Of a stretch of 64,000 bases of DNA, positions 1-8,262 are shown piece by piece. The notes below the pieces were generated by a model. It was given only the letters and a program-made list of their open reading frames with translations, made no database searches and was not told the DNA's origin. Where the stretch lies: contig NZ_VULO01000013.1 in the NCBI RefSeq assembly GCF_009696615.1, forward strand, positions 1 through 64,000, in the 5' to 3' direction. The DNA is from Scrofimicrobium canadense (lineage in GTDB: Bacteria > Actinomycetota > Actinomycetes > Actinomycetales > Actinomycetaceae). Both the position numbers and the translations under genes were made by a program. Position 1 is the stretch's first letter. Every line of letters starts with the position of its first letter.

Positions 1-127
1 GATTCGGCTTCACCAACTTCAACAACTACAAAACCAGAGTCCTCCTCTACGCCGGCAAACCCCACTGGAAAACACTCGACTCAATCACCATCCCCTAACC
101 CACACCCCACCAAAGTCCGAAGAGCCG
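1..127. mobile_element. Right end of an ISL3-family insertion sequence
   Basis: This span holds the transposase tail plus a terminal repeat. Read on the minus strand from 127 it runs GGCTCTTCGGACTTTGGTG, closely similar to GGCTCTTGGGGTTTTGGTG at 44569. The element lies next to the three-copy repeat at 183-250 and tRNA-Thr. Target duplications cannot be checked because the other end is outside the window. Confidence 0.5.
3..98 (+). CDS. ISL3-family transposase, C-terminal end (partial)
   Basis: The first bases read in frame through FGFTNFNNYKTRVLLYAG to a TAA at 96-98. A phenylalanine-rich GF-NF-NYK-R-LLY ending is typical of the extreme C-terminus of ISL3-family transposases. The gene starts before the window, so only about 31 residues are visible. 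Downstream, the sequence at 116-126 (tccgaagagcc) is the reverse complement of GGCTCTTCGGA, which matches the ends of the ISL3-type elements near 44569 and 44815, so the element probably ends near 127. Confidence 0.6.
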   Translation, partial: FGFTNFNNYKTRVLLYAGKPHWKTLDSITIP

Positions 128-182
128 GTTTAGTCGGGGGGATAGTTTGTGGAGTGTGTTCAGAAACGAAGCTGAGCCCGCG

Positions 183-250
183 GCCTGGGCGATGTGGTAA
201 GTGCCTGGGCGGTATAAGTCCCGGTGTACAGTTTTATGACCCCGTACGCG
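183..250 (-). repeat. Three-copy 50-70 bp repeat, copy 1
   Basis: On the minus strand this reads CGCGTACGGGGTCATAAAAC and continues to GCCCAGGC. By eye 58 of 68 positions match copy 2 at 16786-16853, and the first ~48 match copy 3 at 44516-44565. The copy begins 12 bases beyond the 3' end of tRNA-Thr. Function is unknown; an ISL3-type end lies ~57 bases further on. Confidence 0.7.
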
Positions 251-262
251 GCGGAGATGAAA

Positions 263-339
263 TGGAGCCCCCTAAGGGATTCGAACCCTTGACCTGCCGC
301 TTACAAGGCGGCTGCTCTGGCCAGCTGAGCTAAGGAGGC
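263..339 (-). tRNA. tRNA-Thr (anticodon TGT)
   Basis: The minus strand folds as a full cloverleaf: acceptor GCCTCCT pairs with AGGGGGC (one T-G), the D arm begins TAGCTCAG, the anticodon stem-loop is GCCGCC-TTGTAAG-GCGGC with anticodon TGT, and the T arm holds GGGTTCGAATCCC. A genomic CCA follows the discriminator base (263-265), unlike the other two tRNAs in the window. Confidence 0.95.
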
Positions 340-340
340 G

Positions 341-373
341 CGGCACCTATCTTGCCTTGGAAGATAGGTGCCG
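341..373 (-). terminator. Hairpin between the DsbA-like gene and tRNA-Thr
   Basis: Arms 341-353 (cggcacctatctt) and 361-373 are a perfect 13-bp inverted repeat with a 7-base loop. It lies 25 bases after the stop codon of the minus-strand DsbA-like gene and just before the minus-strand tRNA, so it most likely ends the upstream message. There is no long T-run, so termination strength is uncertain. Confidence 0.7.
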
Positions 374-397
374 GTCAAACTGAATCCGTTACTTTTC

Positions 398-1255
398 TTA
401 CGACTGTGACGAATTACCTGTCTGAGCGTCTGCAATCTGTTGCATTGCAGTTGTGATGTTCTGGTACATCTCAGAGGGAGTGTTCCCTGTCCACGGGATT
501 ACTGTTCCCATGAATACCATTTCCGGCGTTGCAAGTCCGTCGCGTCCTTCGGCCGGGAAGTTACGCCAAATCTCTTGTGAAGCGGCGATGTATTCTGTTG
601 CCTCGTCACCGAACTGGTCAATGATGTCTTGTGGTACGCCGACCTCTTTAGCCATTTCCGCAACTTTTTCTTTGGAACTGGCAATATTTTGGACGATAGT
701 TCCGTCTTTCTTGACGTTTACTTCTTCGTTGAGGAAGAGCATGAGCGCCCTGTGGAATGCAACAAAGTTCTCAGGATCTTGTTCAGCTACGATAAGGGCC
801 GCATTGGTTGCTGGCCCTTGGAATGCCATAGTCGCAGTATCCACTGGATGAAGTACCAGGTTGTATTGGCCGTCTAAAGCATCCTTGGTAAGGCTGTCGC
901 CAACGGCTTCTTCCAGTGAGGCACACGCGTGGCATGTGTATGAGAAGAACAAGTCAAGGTTCGGGACGTCTGGATTCGCTTTCCCAACCCCAAGGTCAGA
1001 GATTACGATCGGCCCTCCATTTGCGATGGGAAGGATTTCTCCTGACTGAGCTCCAGACTGCGCTCCAACAAATCCACTCTTCGTGCGGTCTTTATCTACA
1101 GTCGTGATGACAATAATCAGCGTTGCGATGACCGCTACCACAATTACGGAAACGATTGCGATGATAAGGTTCCGCACGCGCTTTTCTTTTTTCTGCTGAG
1201 CCTCACGCATAGCTTTCGCTTTGTCGCGAGTGCTGCTCGGCTGGTTCTTAGCCAT
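398..1255 (-). CDS. Membrane-anchored DsbA-family thiol-disulfide protein
   Basis: A 285-residue protein with a basic cytoplasmic N-terminus, one membrane helix at about residues 29-52, and an extracytoplasmic thioredoxin-fold domain. The redox motif is C108-H-A-C111 in FSYTCHACAS, the CxxC of DsbA-like oxidases and the actinobacterial DsbA/MdbA type. Such proteins introduce disulfides into exported proteins. The length fits the family. It lies 64 bases downstream of the Ser/Thr kinase gene on the same strand and may be cotranscribed with it. The domain assignment is firm; whether it is an oxidase or isomerase cannot be told from sequence. Confidence 0.85.
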   Translation of the reverse strand: MAKNQPSSTRDKAKAMREAQQKKEKRVRNLIIAIVSVIVVAVIATLIIVITTVDKDRTKSGFVGAQSGAQSGEILPIANGGPIVISDLGVGKANPDVPNLDLFFSYTCHACASLEEAVGDSLTKDALDGQYNLVLHPVDTATMAFQGPATNAALIVAEQDPENFVAFHRALMLFLNEEVNVKKDGTIVQNIASSKEKVAEMAKEVGVPQDIIDQFGDEATEYIAASQEIWRNFPAEGRDGLATPEMVFMGTVIPWTGNTPSEMYQNITTAMQQIADAQTGNSSQS

Positions 1256-1319
1256 ACAACTCCTTGGGTTTTAGCTGAACTTAGTCTAGTGGCGTTTCTT
1301 GAGAAGAACCTGAGAACGC

Positions 1320-2594
1320 TCAAATGAGAAACACTACAATTCCCGCAAGAATGAAGGATCCCAGAACGAAGGTGCTCCAAATGCGAAGGCGAGTCCTAAG
1401 GAGCGCACGAAAAAGGTAACTTGGTGAGTCGCGAAGCGGTGATGAAAACGGCATTATATACACGACAAGAAGACCAATAAATGAGGCTAGCCACGTTGTT
1501 TTCCGGTCAAGAAATGGATCCCACAATGCCCACACGCCATAAGCTGCAGCGCAAGCGAGTGCCAGTCCGGGGAGTAGACGTGCAGCAGCTAACAGAATGT
1601 TAATAGGAATTGCGACAGTGCGGAGCAAAGGGTGCTTATGCTTCCAGGCTTGAGCTTCTGACACGGTAGCAAGCGCAACTATGAAAACTAGAGCTGCAGC
1701 CAGGCCTGGCCACTGGAACAATGCAGGTAGTAGGGCAACGAACCCGAGTGTAAGGATCCCGATTTGCGGCATCCGTCGCAGAGAAGTCGGAGGCTTGTGA
1801 GCTCGCGTGGCTTCAAGATGGTCTAAGACCGTGCCAGGGGAGAGCCGCGCGGAAGGATCTGGATGCAGAGCTTGACGCATTACGGTGGCAACCTCGTCCG
1901 GAATAGAGCCAACCACTGGCTCGCCCCGAAAGACTCGATCCAGCACGCCTTGCGTAGTGCCCGAACCGAAAGGGGCCTCTCCGGTCATGGCTGATAGGAG
2001 GAGCGCGGACCACGCCCACCAATCGCCCAATCTCCAAAGTTCAAAGGATGGGGTCGTGGAAGAACTCAGCAGCTCTGGACTGACATATCCAGGTGTGCCA
2101 TTTACCACACCCGTTTGTGTGAGACGCTCGTTTCCGTCACCTTGGGCAATACCGAAGTCGATCAGGACCGGCCCCTCGTCTGAAAGAATGACATTGGACG
2201 GTTTCAGATCACGGTGCACAATGCCGGATGCGTGTATTCGAGAAAGAATGGTGCGTAGTTGTTGCCCTAGGAATAATGCCTCATCTAGAGACAAAGGTTC
2301 CTGTCGGATAATGTCTTCAAGGGTTGGCCCTTCAATAAGCTCGGTAACAACGAAAGGTTCTGCTGCATCTGCTTCGAAATCGAGGACTCGTGCTATCCCT
2401 TCTCCGGGAATTTGGTTGACGAGGCGGGCTTCGCGAATGAGACGAGCTCGGCTTGATTCTGTGGCGGCAATAGCAGGATGTAATAGTTTGAGCGCGCATA
2501 TGTTTCCCGCTCCGTCGCGGGCTTTCCATACAGTTCCAGAACCGCCGATGCCGAGGCGGCCTATTAGTTCGTATCCGCCGACGGTGTGTGCCAT
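1320..2594 (-). CDS. Transmembrane Ser/Thr protein kinase (Pkn type)
   Basis: A 424-residue protein. Residues 8 to about 260 form a Hanks-type kinase domain: glycine loop G15-I-G-G-S-G20, catalytic lysine K36 (ALKLL), HRD at 127-129 followed by LKPSN, and DFG at 146-148, then GTPGYVSPE in the activation segment. All catalytic residues are present. The C-terminal third is unusual: instead of one helix and PASTA repeats it holds several hydrophobic stretches (about residues 275-310, 330-390 and 405-424), so it is a polytopic membrane kinase rather than PknB. The gene diverges from the ATPase gene at 2712 across a 117-base gap. Substrates are unknown. Confidence 0.9.
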   Translation of the reverse strand: MAHTVGGYELIGRLGIGGSGTVWKARDGAGNICALKLLHPAIAATESSRARLIREARLVNQIPGEGIARVLDFEADAAEPFVVTELIEGPTLEDIIRQEPLSLDEALFLGQQLRTILSRIHASGIVHRDLKPSNVILSDEGPVLIDFGIAQGDGNERLTQTGVVNGTPGYVSPELLSSSTTPSFELWRLGDWWAWSALLLSAMTGEAPFGSGTTQGVLDRVFRGEPVVGSIPDEVATVMRQALHPDPSARLSPGTVLDHLEATRAHKPPTSLRRMPQIGILTLGFVALLPALFQWPGLAAALVFIVALATVSEAQAWKHKHPLLRTVAIPINILLAAARLLPGLALACAAAYGVWALWDPFLDRKTTWLASFIGLLVVYIMPFSSPLRDSPSYLFRALLRTRLRIWSTFVLGSFILAGIVVFLI

Positions 2595-2711
2595 AGGGTC
2601 AGCTTAGTGCTATTCTGGTGGAGGTTTCGCGCGTAGAGGCGTAGACCCGAAAAAATCGAAGATGATCTCTACAACGGATCGTCCGGCACGTACCTGCCGG
2701 TGGAGGGAAAT

Positions 2712-3842
2712 ATGGCAAGTGTAACTTTTGATAAGGCCACCCGGATTTACCCTGGGGCGGATCACCCCGCTGTTGACCAGCTTGATCTCAAGATTGAAGA
2801 CGGCGAATTTCTTGTTCTTGTTGGCCCATCGGGCTGTGGTAAATCCACATCGTTGCGTATGCTGGCAGGACTTGAAGATGTCAATGCGGGCCGGATTTTC
2901 ATTGGTGACCGTGACGTCACTGATGTGCAGCCAAAGAACCGCGATATTGCAATGGTTTTCCAGAACTATGCGCTCTATCCTCACATGACTGTGCGCGACA
3001 ATATGGGTTTTGCCCTCAAGATCGCTGGCAAGCCAAAGGATGAAATCAAGCAGCGTGTTGAGGAAGCAGCCAAGATCTTGGACCTCACTCCCTACTTGGA
3101 TCGGAAGCCAAAGGCTCTCTCTGGTGGTCAGCGCCAGCGTGTAGCAATGGGACGCGCCATCGTGCGTAAACCCCAGGTATTCCTCATGGATGAGCCGCTG
3201 TCGAACTTGGACGCGAAGCTGCGTGTGCAGACGCGTACTCAGATCGCATCTCTGCAGCGTTCTCTTGGTGTTACCACCGTGTACGTGACCCACGATCAGA
3301 CTGAGGCTCTGACAATGGGTGACCGTATTGCAGTGCTGAAGGACGGTTTGCTGCAACAGGTTGGGACACCTCGCGACATGTATGATCGTCCCGAAAATGA
3401 GTTCGTAGCTGGATTTATTGGATCTCCTGCCATGAACCTCGGGAAGTTCACTATTGACGGCGATGTTGCAAAGCTAGGAACCGCGGTAGTACCTCTCAAA
3501 CGGGAGACACTTGACGCCGTCGTTCCAGAAGACGAAGGCAAGATTACTATTGGCTTCCGTCCTGAGGCCCTCCGTTTGGTTGACTCGTCGGTTGCTGGAA
3601 CGATCCCAATCGAGGTTCAGCTGGTTGAGGAACTTGGCTCAGATGCTTACATTTACGGCAAGCTAGCTGGGGCCGCTGAAGGTCACGGTTTGGGTTCTGG
3701 TGTTGAGGGCGGCGGAGAGCAACTTGTTGTTCGCGTCCCACCGAATTCGGCACCCGCGATCGGTTCCGTGATCTACGCTGAGATCAAAGAGGGGCATCAG
3801 CATAACTTCTCTTACTCGACAGGCAAGCGCTTGCCAGACTGA
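2712..3842 (+). CDS. Sugar ABC transporter ATP-binding protein, MsiK/UgpC type
   Basis: A 376-residue ATPase. Walker A GPSGCGKST is at residues 38-46, signature LSGGQ at 135-139, Walker B VFLMDEP at 155-161, and the switch histidine lies in VYVTHDQTEAL. A C-terminal TOBE-like regulatory region (about 240-376) marks the MalK/MsiK/UgpC class that energises carbohydrate importers. The ATG at 2712 follows GGAGGG by five bases and is preferred over the upstream in-frame codon at 2700. No permease or binding protein is adjacent, as expected for actinobacterial MsiK, a shared ATPase serving several sugar importers. It ends at a strong hairpin. Confidence 0.9.
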   Translation: MASVTFDKATRIYPGADHPAVDQLDLKIEDGEFLVLVGPSGCGKSTSLRMLAGLEDVNAGRIFIGDRDVTDVQPKNRDIAMVFQNYALYPHMTVRDNMGFALKIAGKPKDEIKQRVEEAAKILDLTPYLDRKPKALSGGQRQRVAMGRAIVRKPQVFLMDEPLSNLDAKLRVQTRTQIASLQRSLGVTTVYVTHDQTEALTMGDRIAVLKDGLLQQVGTPRDMYDRPENEFVAGFIGSPAMNLGKFTIDGDVAKLGTAVVPLKRETLDAVVPEDEGKITIGFRPEALRLVDSSVAGTIPIEVQLVEELGSDAYIYGKLAGAAEGHGLGSGVEGGGEQLVVRVPPNSAPAIGSVIYAEIKEGHQHNFSYSTGKRLPD

Positions 3843-3854
3843 AGCTAGACGCTG

Positions 3855-3893
3855 AAAATGGCTGTTGTCTCTTATGAGATGACAGCCATTTTT
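3855..3893 (+). terminator. Rho-independent terminator after the MsiK-like gene
   Basis: AAAATGGCTGT-TGTCTC pairs with GAGATGACAGCCATTTTT around a TTAT loop and ends in a T-run. The hairpin starts 13 bases after the stop codon and could also serve the convergent gene at 3924-4313. Confidence 0.9.
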
Positions 3894-3923
3894 GTATCAG
3901 GATTGAGCATGCGCTGCGCTGGA

Positions 3924-4313
3924 CTAGATGGCAATTCCAATGATGCCAAGAACAAGAGCCGCAATCGCTATGACGGCTCCGGGAATTGCGACGCTGAGCG
4001 CGGCAATAGCCGTGCGTGAAGCCCGGGGGCGATCTGACGTTGGAGGGAGTTCACGTTCTGAAATCAGGCTGTTGAAAAGGAGTTCCTCTTCAATATCCAT
4101 GTCAGCAGCAAGATAGGGGATGGTAGACCCTAGAGTCGAAACAAAATCGGCTGCAGCGCGGGGAGAATCAAATCTCACGTGTATCTCATCCTCCGTAGTG
4201 GCAGTGATTTCGCCGGGAAGCTCACCTAGCAAGGTGACAATACCCTCCTGTGACAAGGTCACAGTGGCAGGCATACCCTCAAGACGGAAGGATTGGGGGA
4301 AACGAATAATCAT
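3924..4313 (-). CDS. Small membrane protein of unknown function
   Basis: A 129-residue protein starting at MIIRF (4313), chosen because AGAGG lies eight bases upstream; in-frame codons further up lack a ribosome site. Residues 1 to about 90 are soluble with a mixed strand/helix character. A single strongly hydrophobic segment rich in Ala, Ile and Gly (about 103-129) forms the C-terminus, giving a tail-anchored topology. No family is recognised. It diverges from rsmI. Confidence 0.6.
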   Translation of the reverse strand: MIIRFPQSFRLEGMPATVTLSQEGIVTLLGELPGEITATTEDEIHVRFDSPRAAADFVSTLGSTIPYLAADMDIEEELLFNSLISERELPPTSDRPRASRTAIAALSVAIPGAVIAIAALVLGIIGIAI

Positions 4314-4480
4314 GAGTACCTCTTTTCTACAGGAAGTATAGGCGCAACTATGTCTACCCGGGAGTTGACTTCTGCAAAGTGTCTCGACACTCTCAACAGA
4401 CGACGTAGCATGACTGCCAGAAAGAGCCGCGTGACAGGTCAAACCTTCGCGACCGCGCGGCACAAAGGTATGGTGAGTCT

Positions 4481-5308
4481 ATGACGACTGGTGCAATTTG
4501 GTTGGCTGCAACTCCTATTGGCAACTCCGACGACGCCTCACCTCGGCTTCGCCATCTGTTAGAACATGCGGATCTGATAGCGGCTGAAGACACACGGCGG
4601 CTCAGGGCATTATGTTCTCGGCTAGGTGTATCGCCAACAGGTGAGATCATTGCCGTCCACGACCACAATGAAGCTTCCAAGGCCGAAGGCATAGTGAGTC
4701 AAGCAGCTCAGGGATCCACAGTGCTACTGGTATCTGATGCGGGTACTCCCACAGTGTCTGATCCAGGATTCCGCGTTGTCCAGGCGGCAATTGGTGCGGG
4801 AGTAGCTGTTCATCCACTGCCCGGTCCCTCAGCGGCGTTAGCGGCTCTTTCAGTGTCAGGTCTGCCATCGGATCGTTTCGCTTTCGAGGGGTTTTTGCCG
4901 CGCAAAACAGGAGAAATACTACGCAGACTTGAATCGGTTCGCGACGATCCCCGTACCCTCATTTGGTTTGAGTCCCCAAAGCGCCTGCGCGCAACCTTGG
5001 AACATATGGGTAACGTTCTGGGGGCGGATCGACCCGCGGCTGTGTGCCGGGAACTCACTAAAACCTACGAAGAGGTTGTGCGTGGCAGCCTGGAAGAAGT
5101 TCTTTCAACCATGCCCGAAGAGCCCAGAGGAGAAATCACGATAGTCACCGCTGGGTATCGAGGGCATATGTCGGTGGACGAGGCGTTGCCTGAAGTCCAA
5201 GAACTAGCCGAAGAACTGGGGCTCAAAGAGGCATGTGCTCAGGTTGCACAGCGCACGGGCCTTCGCAAGAATGCTTTGTATAAGGCCGCTCTCAAAGAGT
5301 TGGCGTGA
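4481..5308 (+). CDS. rsmI: 16S rRNA (cytidine-1402-2'-O)-methyltransferase
   Basis: A 275-residue enzyme of the tetrapyrrole-methylase fold. The N-terminal ATPIGN motif and LVSDAGTPTVSDPG (about residues 85-98) bind S-adenosylmethionine, and PGPSAALAALSVSGLPSDRF follows as in all RsmI proteins. It methylates the ribose of C1402 in the decoding centre together with RsmH. Length is normal. It is separated by 30 bases from the convergent nicotinamidase gene. Confidence 0.95.
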   Translation: MTTGAIWLAATPIGNSDDASPRLRHLLEHADLIAAEDTRRLRALCSRLGVSPTGEIIAVHDHNEASKAEGIVSQAAQGSTVLLVSDAGTPTVSDPGFRVVQAAIGAGVAVHPLPGPSAALAALSVSGLPSDRFAFEGFLPRKTGEILRRLESVRDDPRTLIWFESPKRLRATLEHMGNVLGADRPAAVCRELTKTYEEVVRGSLEEVLSTMPEEPRGEITIVTAGYRGHMSVDEALPEVQELAEELGLKEACAQVAQRTGLRKNALYKAALKELA

Positions 5309-5338
5309 CTTCTGCACCTTTGAGAAATTGGGTGGGGA

Positions 5339-5911
5339 TCAAGCAGCTGAACCCACTAAAGTCACTCCAGACTTGCGCATAGCTTCAATGGCTTCTTGCC
5401 CGGATTCGGGTGATACGGGTTCAGTGAGGTCAAGAAGGACCCTTACGCGGACGCCTTTGAGTCGCACCGCATCGAGGGCCGTCTCTTTGACGCAGTGAGA
5501 GAGGGCTAGCCCAACGACATCAACCTGGTCGACCGCCTCGTCCATGAATACTTCTGCAAGTGTCGTCCCGTCGGGAGTTTCACCTTCAAAGCCAGAATAT
5601 GCCGCTGCGTATGCTCCCTTTTTTACGCAGTAGTCGCGGGGGATTCCGTTGATTGCCCGGTGCAGCTCTGCTTCTTCTGTTCCGGCCACGCCGTGCGGGG
5701 GCCACGTGTCCTTGTAGTCGGGGTTATCTGAAAAATGACTTCCGGGATCAATATGCCAGTCTTGAGTAGTGATAATGAGGTCATACTCGTCACCGTGGCG
5801 GGCCACATAGTCAGCGATTCTTTCCGCGCACGCGTTCCCTCCATCGATGGGGAGCGCGCCCTCTTCGCAGAAGGTTGGTTGGACATCGACAATCAGCAAT
5901 GCTCGACTCAT
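5339..5911 (-). CDS. pncA: Nicotinamidase, isochorismatase-like family
   Basis: A 190-residue cysteine hydrolase. The catalytic triad is D9 (IVDVQPTF), K98 (CVKKGAY) and C140 (ALSHCVKETALDA). D51, H53 and H59 in TQDWHIDPGSHF match the metal site of nicotinamidases, which separates it from metal-free isochorismatases. It turns nicotinamide into nicotinate for NAD salvage and would activate pyrazinamide. It diverges from metG across 61 bases. Confidence 0.9.
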   Translation of the reverse strand: MSRALLIVDVQPTFCEEGALPIDGGNACAERIADYVARHGDEYDLIITTQDWHIDPGSHFSDNPDYKDTWPPHGVAGTEEAELHRAINGIPRDYCVKKGAYAAAYSGFEGETPDGTTLAEVFMDEAVDQVDVVGLALSHCVKETALDAVRLKGVRVRVLLDLTEPVSPESGQEAIEAMRKSGVTLVGSAA

Positions 5912-5972
5912 GAGACCACCCTAATGCCTCTTCGGTTTCCGCACTAACGATTCGGGGAACTATCCTTAGAGT

Positions 5973-7769
5973 ATGAGCACAATCCTCTCCGCAGTTGCAT
6001 GGCCGTATGCGAACGGTCCTAGACACATTGGACACGTTGCAGGCTTCGGCGTTCCCTCTGACGTATTCTCTCGCTATATGCGTATGGCCGGGCACGATGT
6101 CCTCATGGTGTCAGGAACGGACGAGCATGGTACACCCATTTTGGTGGCCGCCGATGCGGAGGGAACCACCCCTCAAGACCTCGCCGATCGCAACAATGAG
6201 CTCATTGTTGACGACTTGGTGAATCTGGGTCTGTCGTATGATCTTTTCACCCGAACAACTACGGGGAACCACTATGAGGTGGTTCGGTCAATGTTTGACG
6301 TTGTTCGTGATAACGGATACATGATCGAAAAGACGACCTTGGCGGCTATTTCTCCCTCGACAGGAAGAACGTTGCCTGATCGCTATATTGAGGGAACCTG
6401 TCCCATTTGCGGATACACCGGAGCGCGCGGCGATCAATGTGATTCTTGTGGAAATCAGTTGGATCCCACTGACCTGATTGATCCTCGCTCCAAAATCAAC
6501 GGTGAAACCCCTGAGTTTGTTGAGACGACACACTATTTCTTGGATCTGCCAGCATTGGCCGATGCCCTCACCCAGTGGCTGGATGGTCGCGAGCAAGCTG
6601 GATGGCGCCCGAATGTGATTCGCTTCTCGAAGAACTTCCTAGAAGAGATTCGCCCGCGAGCTATGACCCGCGACATTGACTGGGGTATTCCTGTGCCTGG
6701 ATGGGAAGATCAACCCAGCAAGCGCCTCTACGTGTGGTTCGATGCTGTCGTAGGGTACTTGTCGGCATCGATTGAATGGGCCCGGCGCAGCGGCGATCCT
6801 GACGCGTGGCGCAAGTGGTGGAACGATCCAGAAGCACTCAGCTACTACTTTATGGGTAAGGACAATATTGTCTTCCACAGTCAGATATGGCCCGCGGAGC
6901 TTTTGGCATATAACGGCGAAGGAGACAAAGGCGGGCAACCGGGCGCATACGGCACACTCAATCTGCCAACGGAAGTTGTCTCTTCAGAGTTCTTGACCAT
7001 GGAAGGCAAAAAATTTGCTTCTTCTAGGGGGATTGTCATCTATGTGCGGGACATGCTTTCCCGCTATCAGCCCGATGCACTGAGGTACTTCATCTGCGCT
7101 GCGGGCCCTGAAACCTCCGATGCGGACTTTACATGGGAAGAGTTTGTGCGGCGCACCAATAACGAACTTGTGGCGGGCTGGGGAAACCTGGTTAACCGAA
7201 CAGCTTCCATGATCAATAAGAGATTTGGTCATATCCCTGAGCCGGACGCTCTTGAAGAACTGGACCAGGTTCTTCTGGACCAAATCGAGGCAGGTTTCGT
7301 GGAGGTGGGTGATTTGATTCGCTCTCACCATCAAAAGGCTGCTTTAGCGGCGGTTATGCGCTTGGTGGGAGAAGCAAATACTTACGTCACTCAGACAGAG
7401 CCTTTCAAGCTAAAATCCGAAGAGCAGCAGCCACGTCTGCGAACAGTGCTGTGGACGCTGGCTCAGGTAGTTGCCGATCTCAACCTTATGATGTCGCCGT
7501 TCCTTCCGCATAGCGCAAACGCTATCGACAAGGTGATGGGTGGTGATGGCCACGTTGCCCCCATGCCGAGGGCTGAATGGGTTGACGACCTGGACATTCC
7601 AGGACGGCGATATCCGATCATAGTAGGGGACTATACGAATGTTCCCAGCTGGGGAAGACACAGCATTGAAGTTGGCCGAGAGATTGCCAAGCCTACCCCG
7701 GTTTTCCACAAACTAGACGCCGCCATTATTGACGAGGAACTGGCCAGGTTCTCGGGACAGGCCCAGTAA
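5973..7769 (+). CDS. metG: Methionyl-tRNA synthetase
   Basis: A 598-residue class I synthetase. The signature PRHIGH lies at residues 16-21 (family HIGH), the KMSKS-equivalent loop reads KFASSRG, and a zinc knuckle CPICGY..CDSCGNQ inserts in the connective domain. The C-terminal region is the helical anticodon-binding domain, with no tRNA-binding EMAP-like extension. It charges initiator and elongator tRNA-Met. The KFASSRG variant is common in actinobacterial MetG. The gene ends at a strong bidirectional hairpin. Confidence 0.97.
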   Translation: MSTILSAVAWPYANGPRHIGHVAGFGVPSDVFSRYMRMAGHDVLMVSGTDEHGTPILVAADAEGTTPQDLADRNNELIVDDLVNLGLSYDLFTRTTTGNHYEVVRSMFDVVRDNGYMIEKTTLAAISPSTGRTLPDRYIEGTCPICGYTGARGDQCDSCGNQLDPTDLIDPRSKINGETPEFVETTHYFLDLPALADALTQWLDGREQAGWRPNVIRFSKNFLEEIRPRAMTRDIDWGIPVPGWEDQPSKRLYVWFDAVVGYLSASIEWARRSGDPDAWRKWWNDPEALSYYFMGKDNIVFHSQIWPAELLAYNGEGDKGGQPGAYGTLNLPTEVVSSEFLTMEGKKFASSRGIVIYVRDMLSRYQPDALRYFICAAGPETSDADFTWEEFVRRTNNELVAGWGNLVNRTASMINKRFGHIPEPDALEELDQVLLDQIEAGFVEVGDLIRSHHQKAALAAVMRLVGEANTYVTQTEPFKLKSEEQQPRLRTVLWTLAQVVADLNLMMSPFLPHSANAIDKVMGGDGHVAPMPRAEWVDDLDIPGRRYPIIVGDYTNVPSWGRHSIEVGREIAKPTPVFHKLDAAIIDEELARFSGQAQ

Positions 7770-7780
7770 GGCGCTCACAT

Positions 7781-7822
7781 AAGCAAATGTCCCAGGGTGA
7801 TCATACCCTGGGACATTTGCTT
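7781..7822. terminator. Bidirectional terminator between metG and a membrane-protein gene
   Basis: Perfect 18-bp stem (aagcaaatgtcccagggt at 7781-7798, partner at 7805-7822) with a six-base loop, placed between two convergent genes. AT-rich arm ends supply U-rich tails in both directions. Confidence 0.9.
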
Positions 7823-7836
7823 ATCTGCGTAGAAAG

Positions 7837-8262
7837 TTAGGAGTCTTTCTTCATAGCCACTGCAATAGCCCCGACGATGAAAATGATTCCAAAAATTCCC
7901 AGGAGACTAGCAAGGGTGATTCCTACACCTGCACCGGGGAAAGCCAAGAGAAACACTATCCACAGCCCGCCAATGATCAGCAAACCAGCCCAGATCAACA
8001 GGCCAACTCGCACGCGGCTTCCCTTAGACACAGGCGCCGGGGCTGGCGTGGCTGGAGGATTTGCATCCCACACCGGAGGAGCTGGTTGCTCGTGGTATTC
8101 AGTATGGGGCAGAGGCTGGGTGGAATCATTGTTCTCTGCTTCCCGCCAGTTCTGTTCTGGAGAAGGTATAGATTCTTCACGAGGCGAATCTGAGATAATT
8201 TCTTTGAGCTCAGCGAAAAGCTCTTCAGTAGTCGGTTGAGATTTGTCGTTGCGTTCCATCAT
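7837..8262 (-). CDS. Small two-helix membrane protein linked to PspC-type gene
   Basis: A 141-residue protein with an acidic, Pro- and Gln-rich N-terminal half (about 1-80) and two hydrophobic segments (about 86-108 and 112-136). No family is recognised. Its ATG at 8262 overlaps the TGA of the upstream PspC-family gene (TGATG), so the two are translationally coupled and probably act together in the envelope response described for 8262-9575. A second ATG directly follows the first. Confidence 0.65.
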   Translation of the reverse strand: MMERNDKSQPTTEELFAELKEIISDSPREESIPSPEQNWREAENNDSTQPLPHTEYHEQPAPPVWDANPPATPAPAPVSKGSRVRVGLLIWAGLLIIGGLWIVFLLAFPGAGVGITLASLLGIFGIIFIVGAIAVAMKKDS

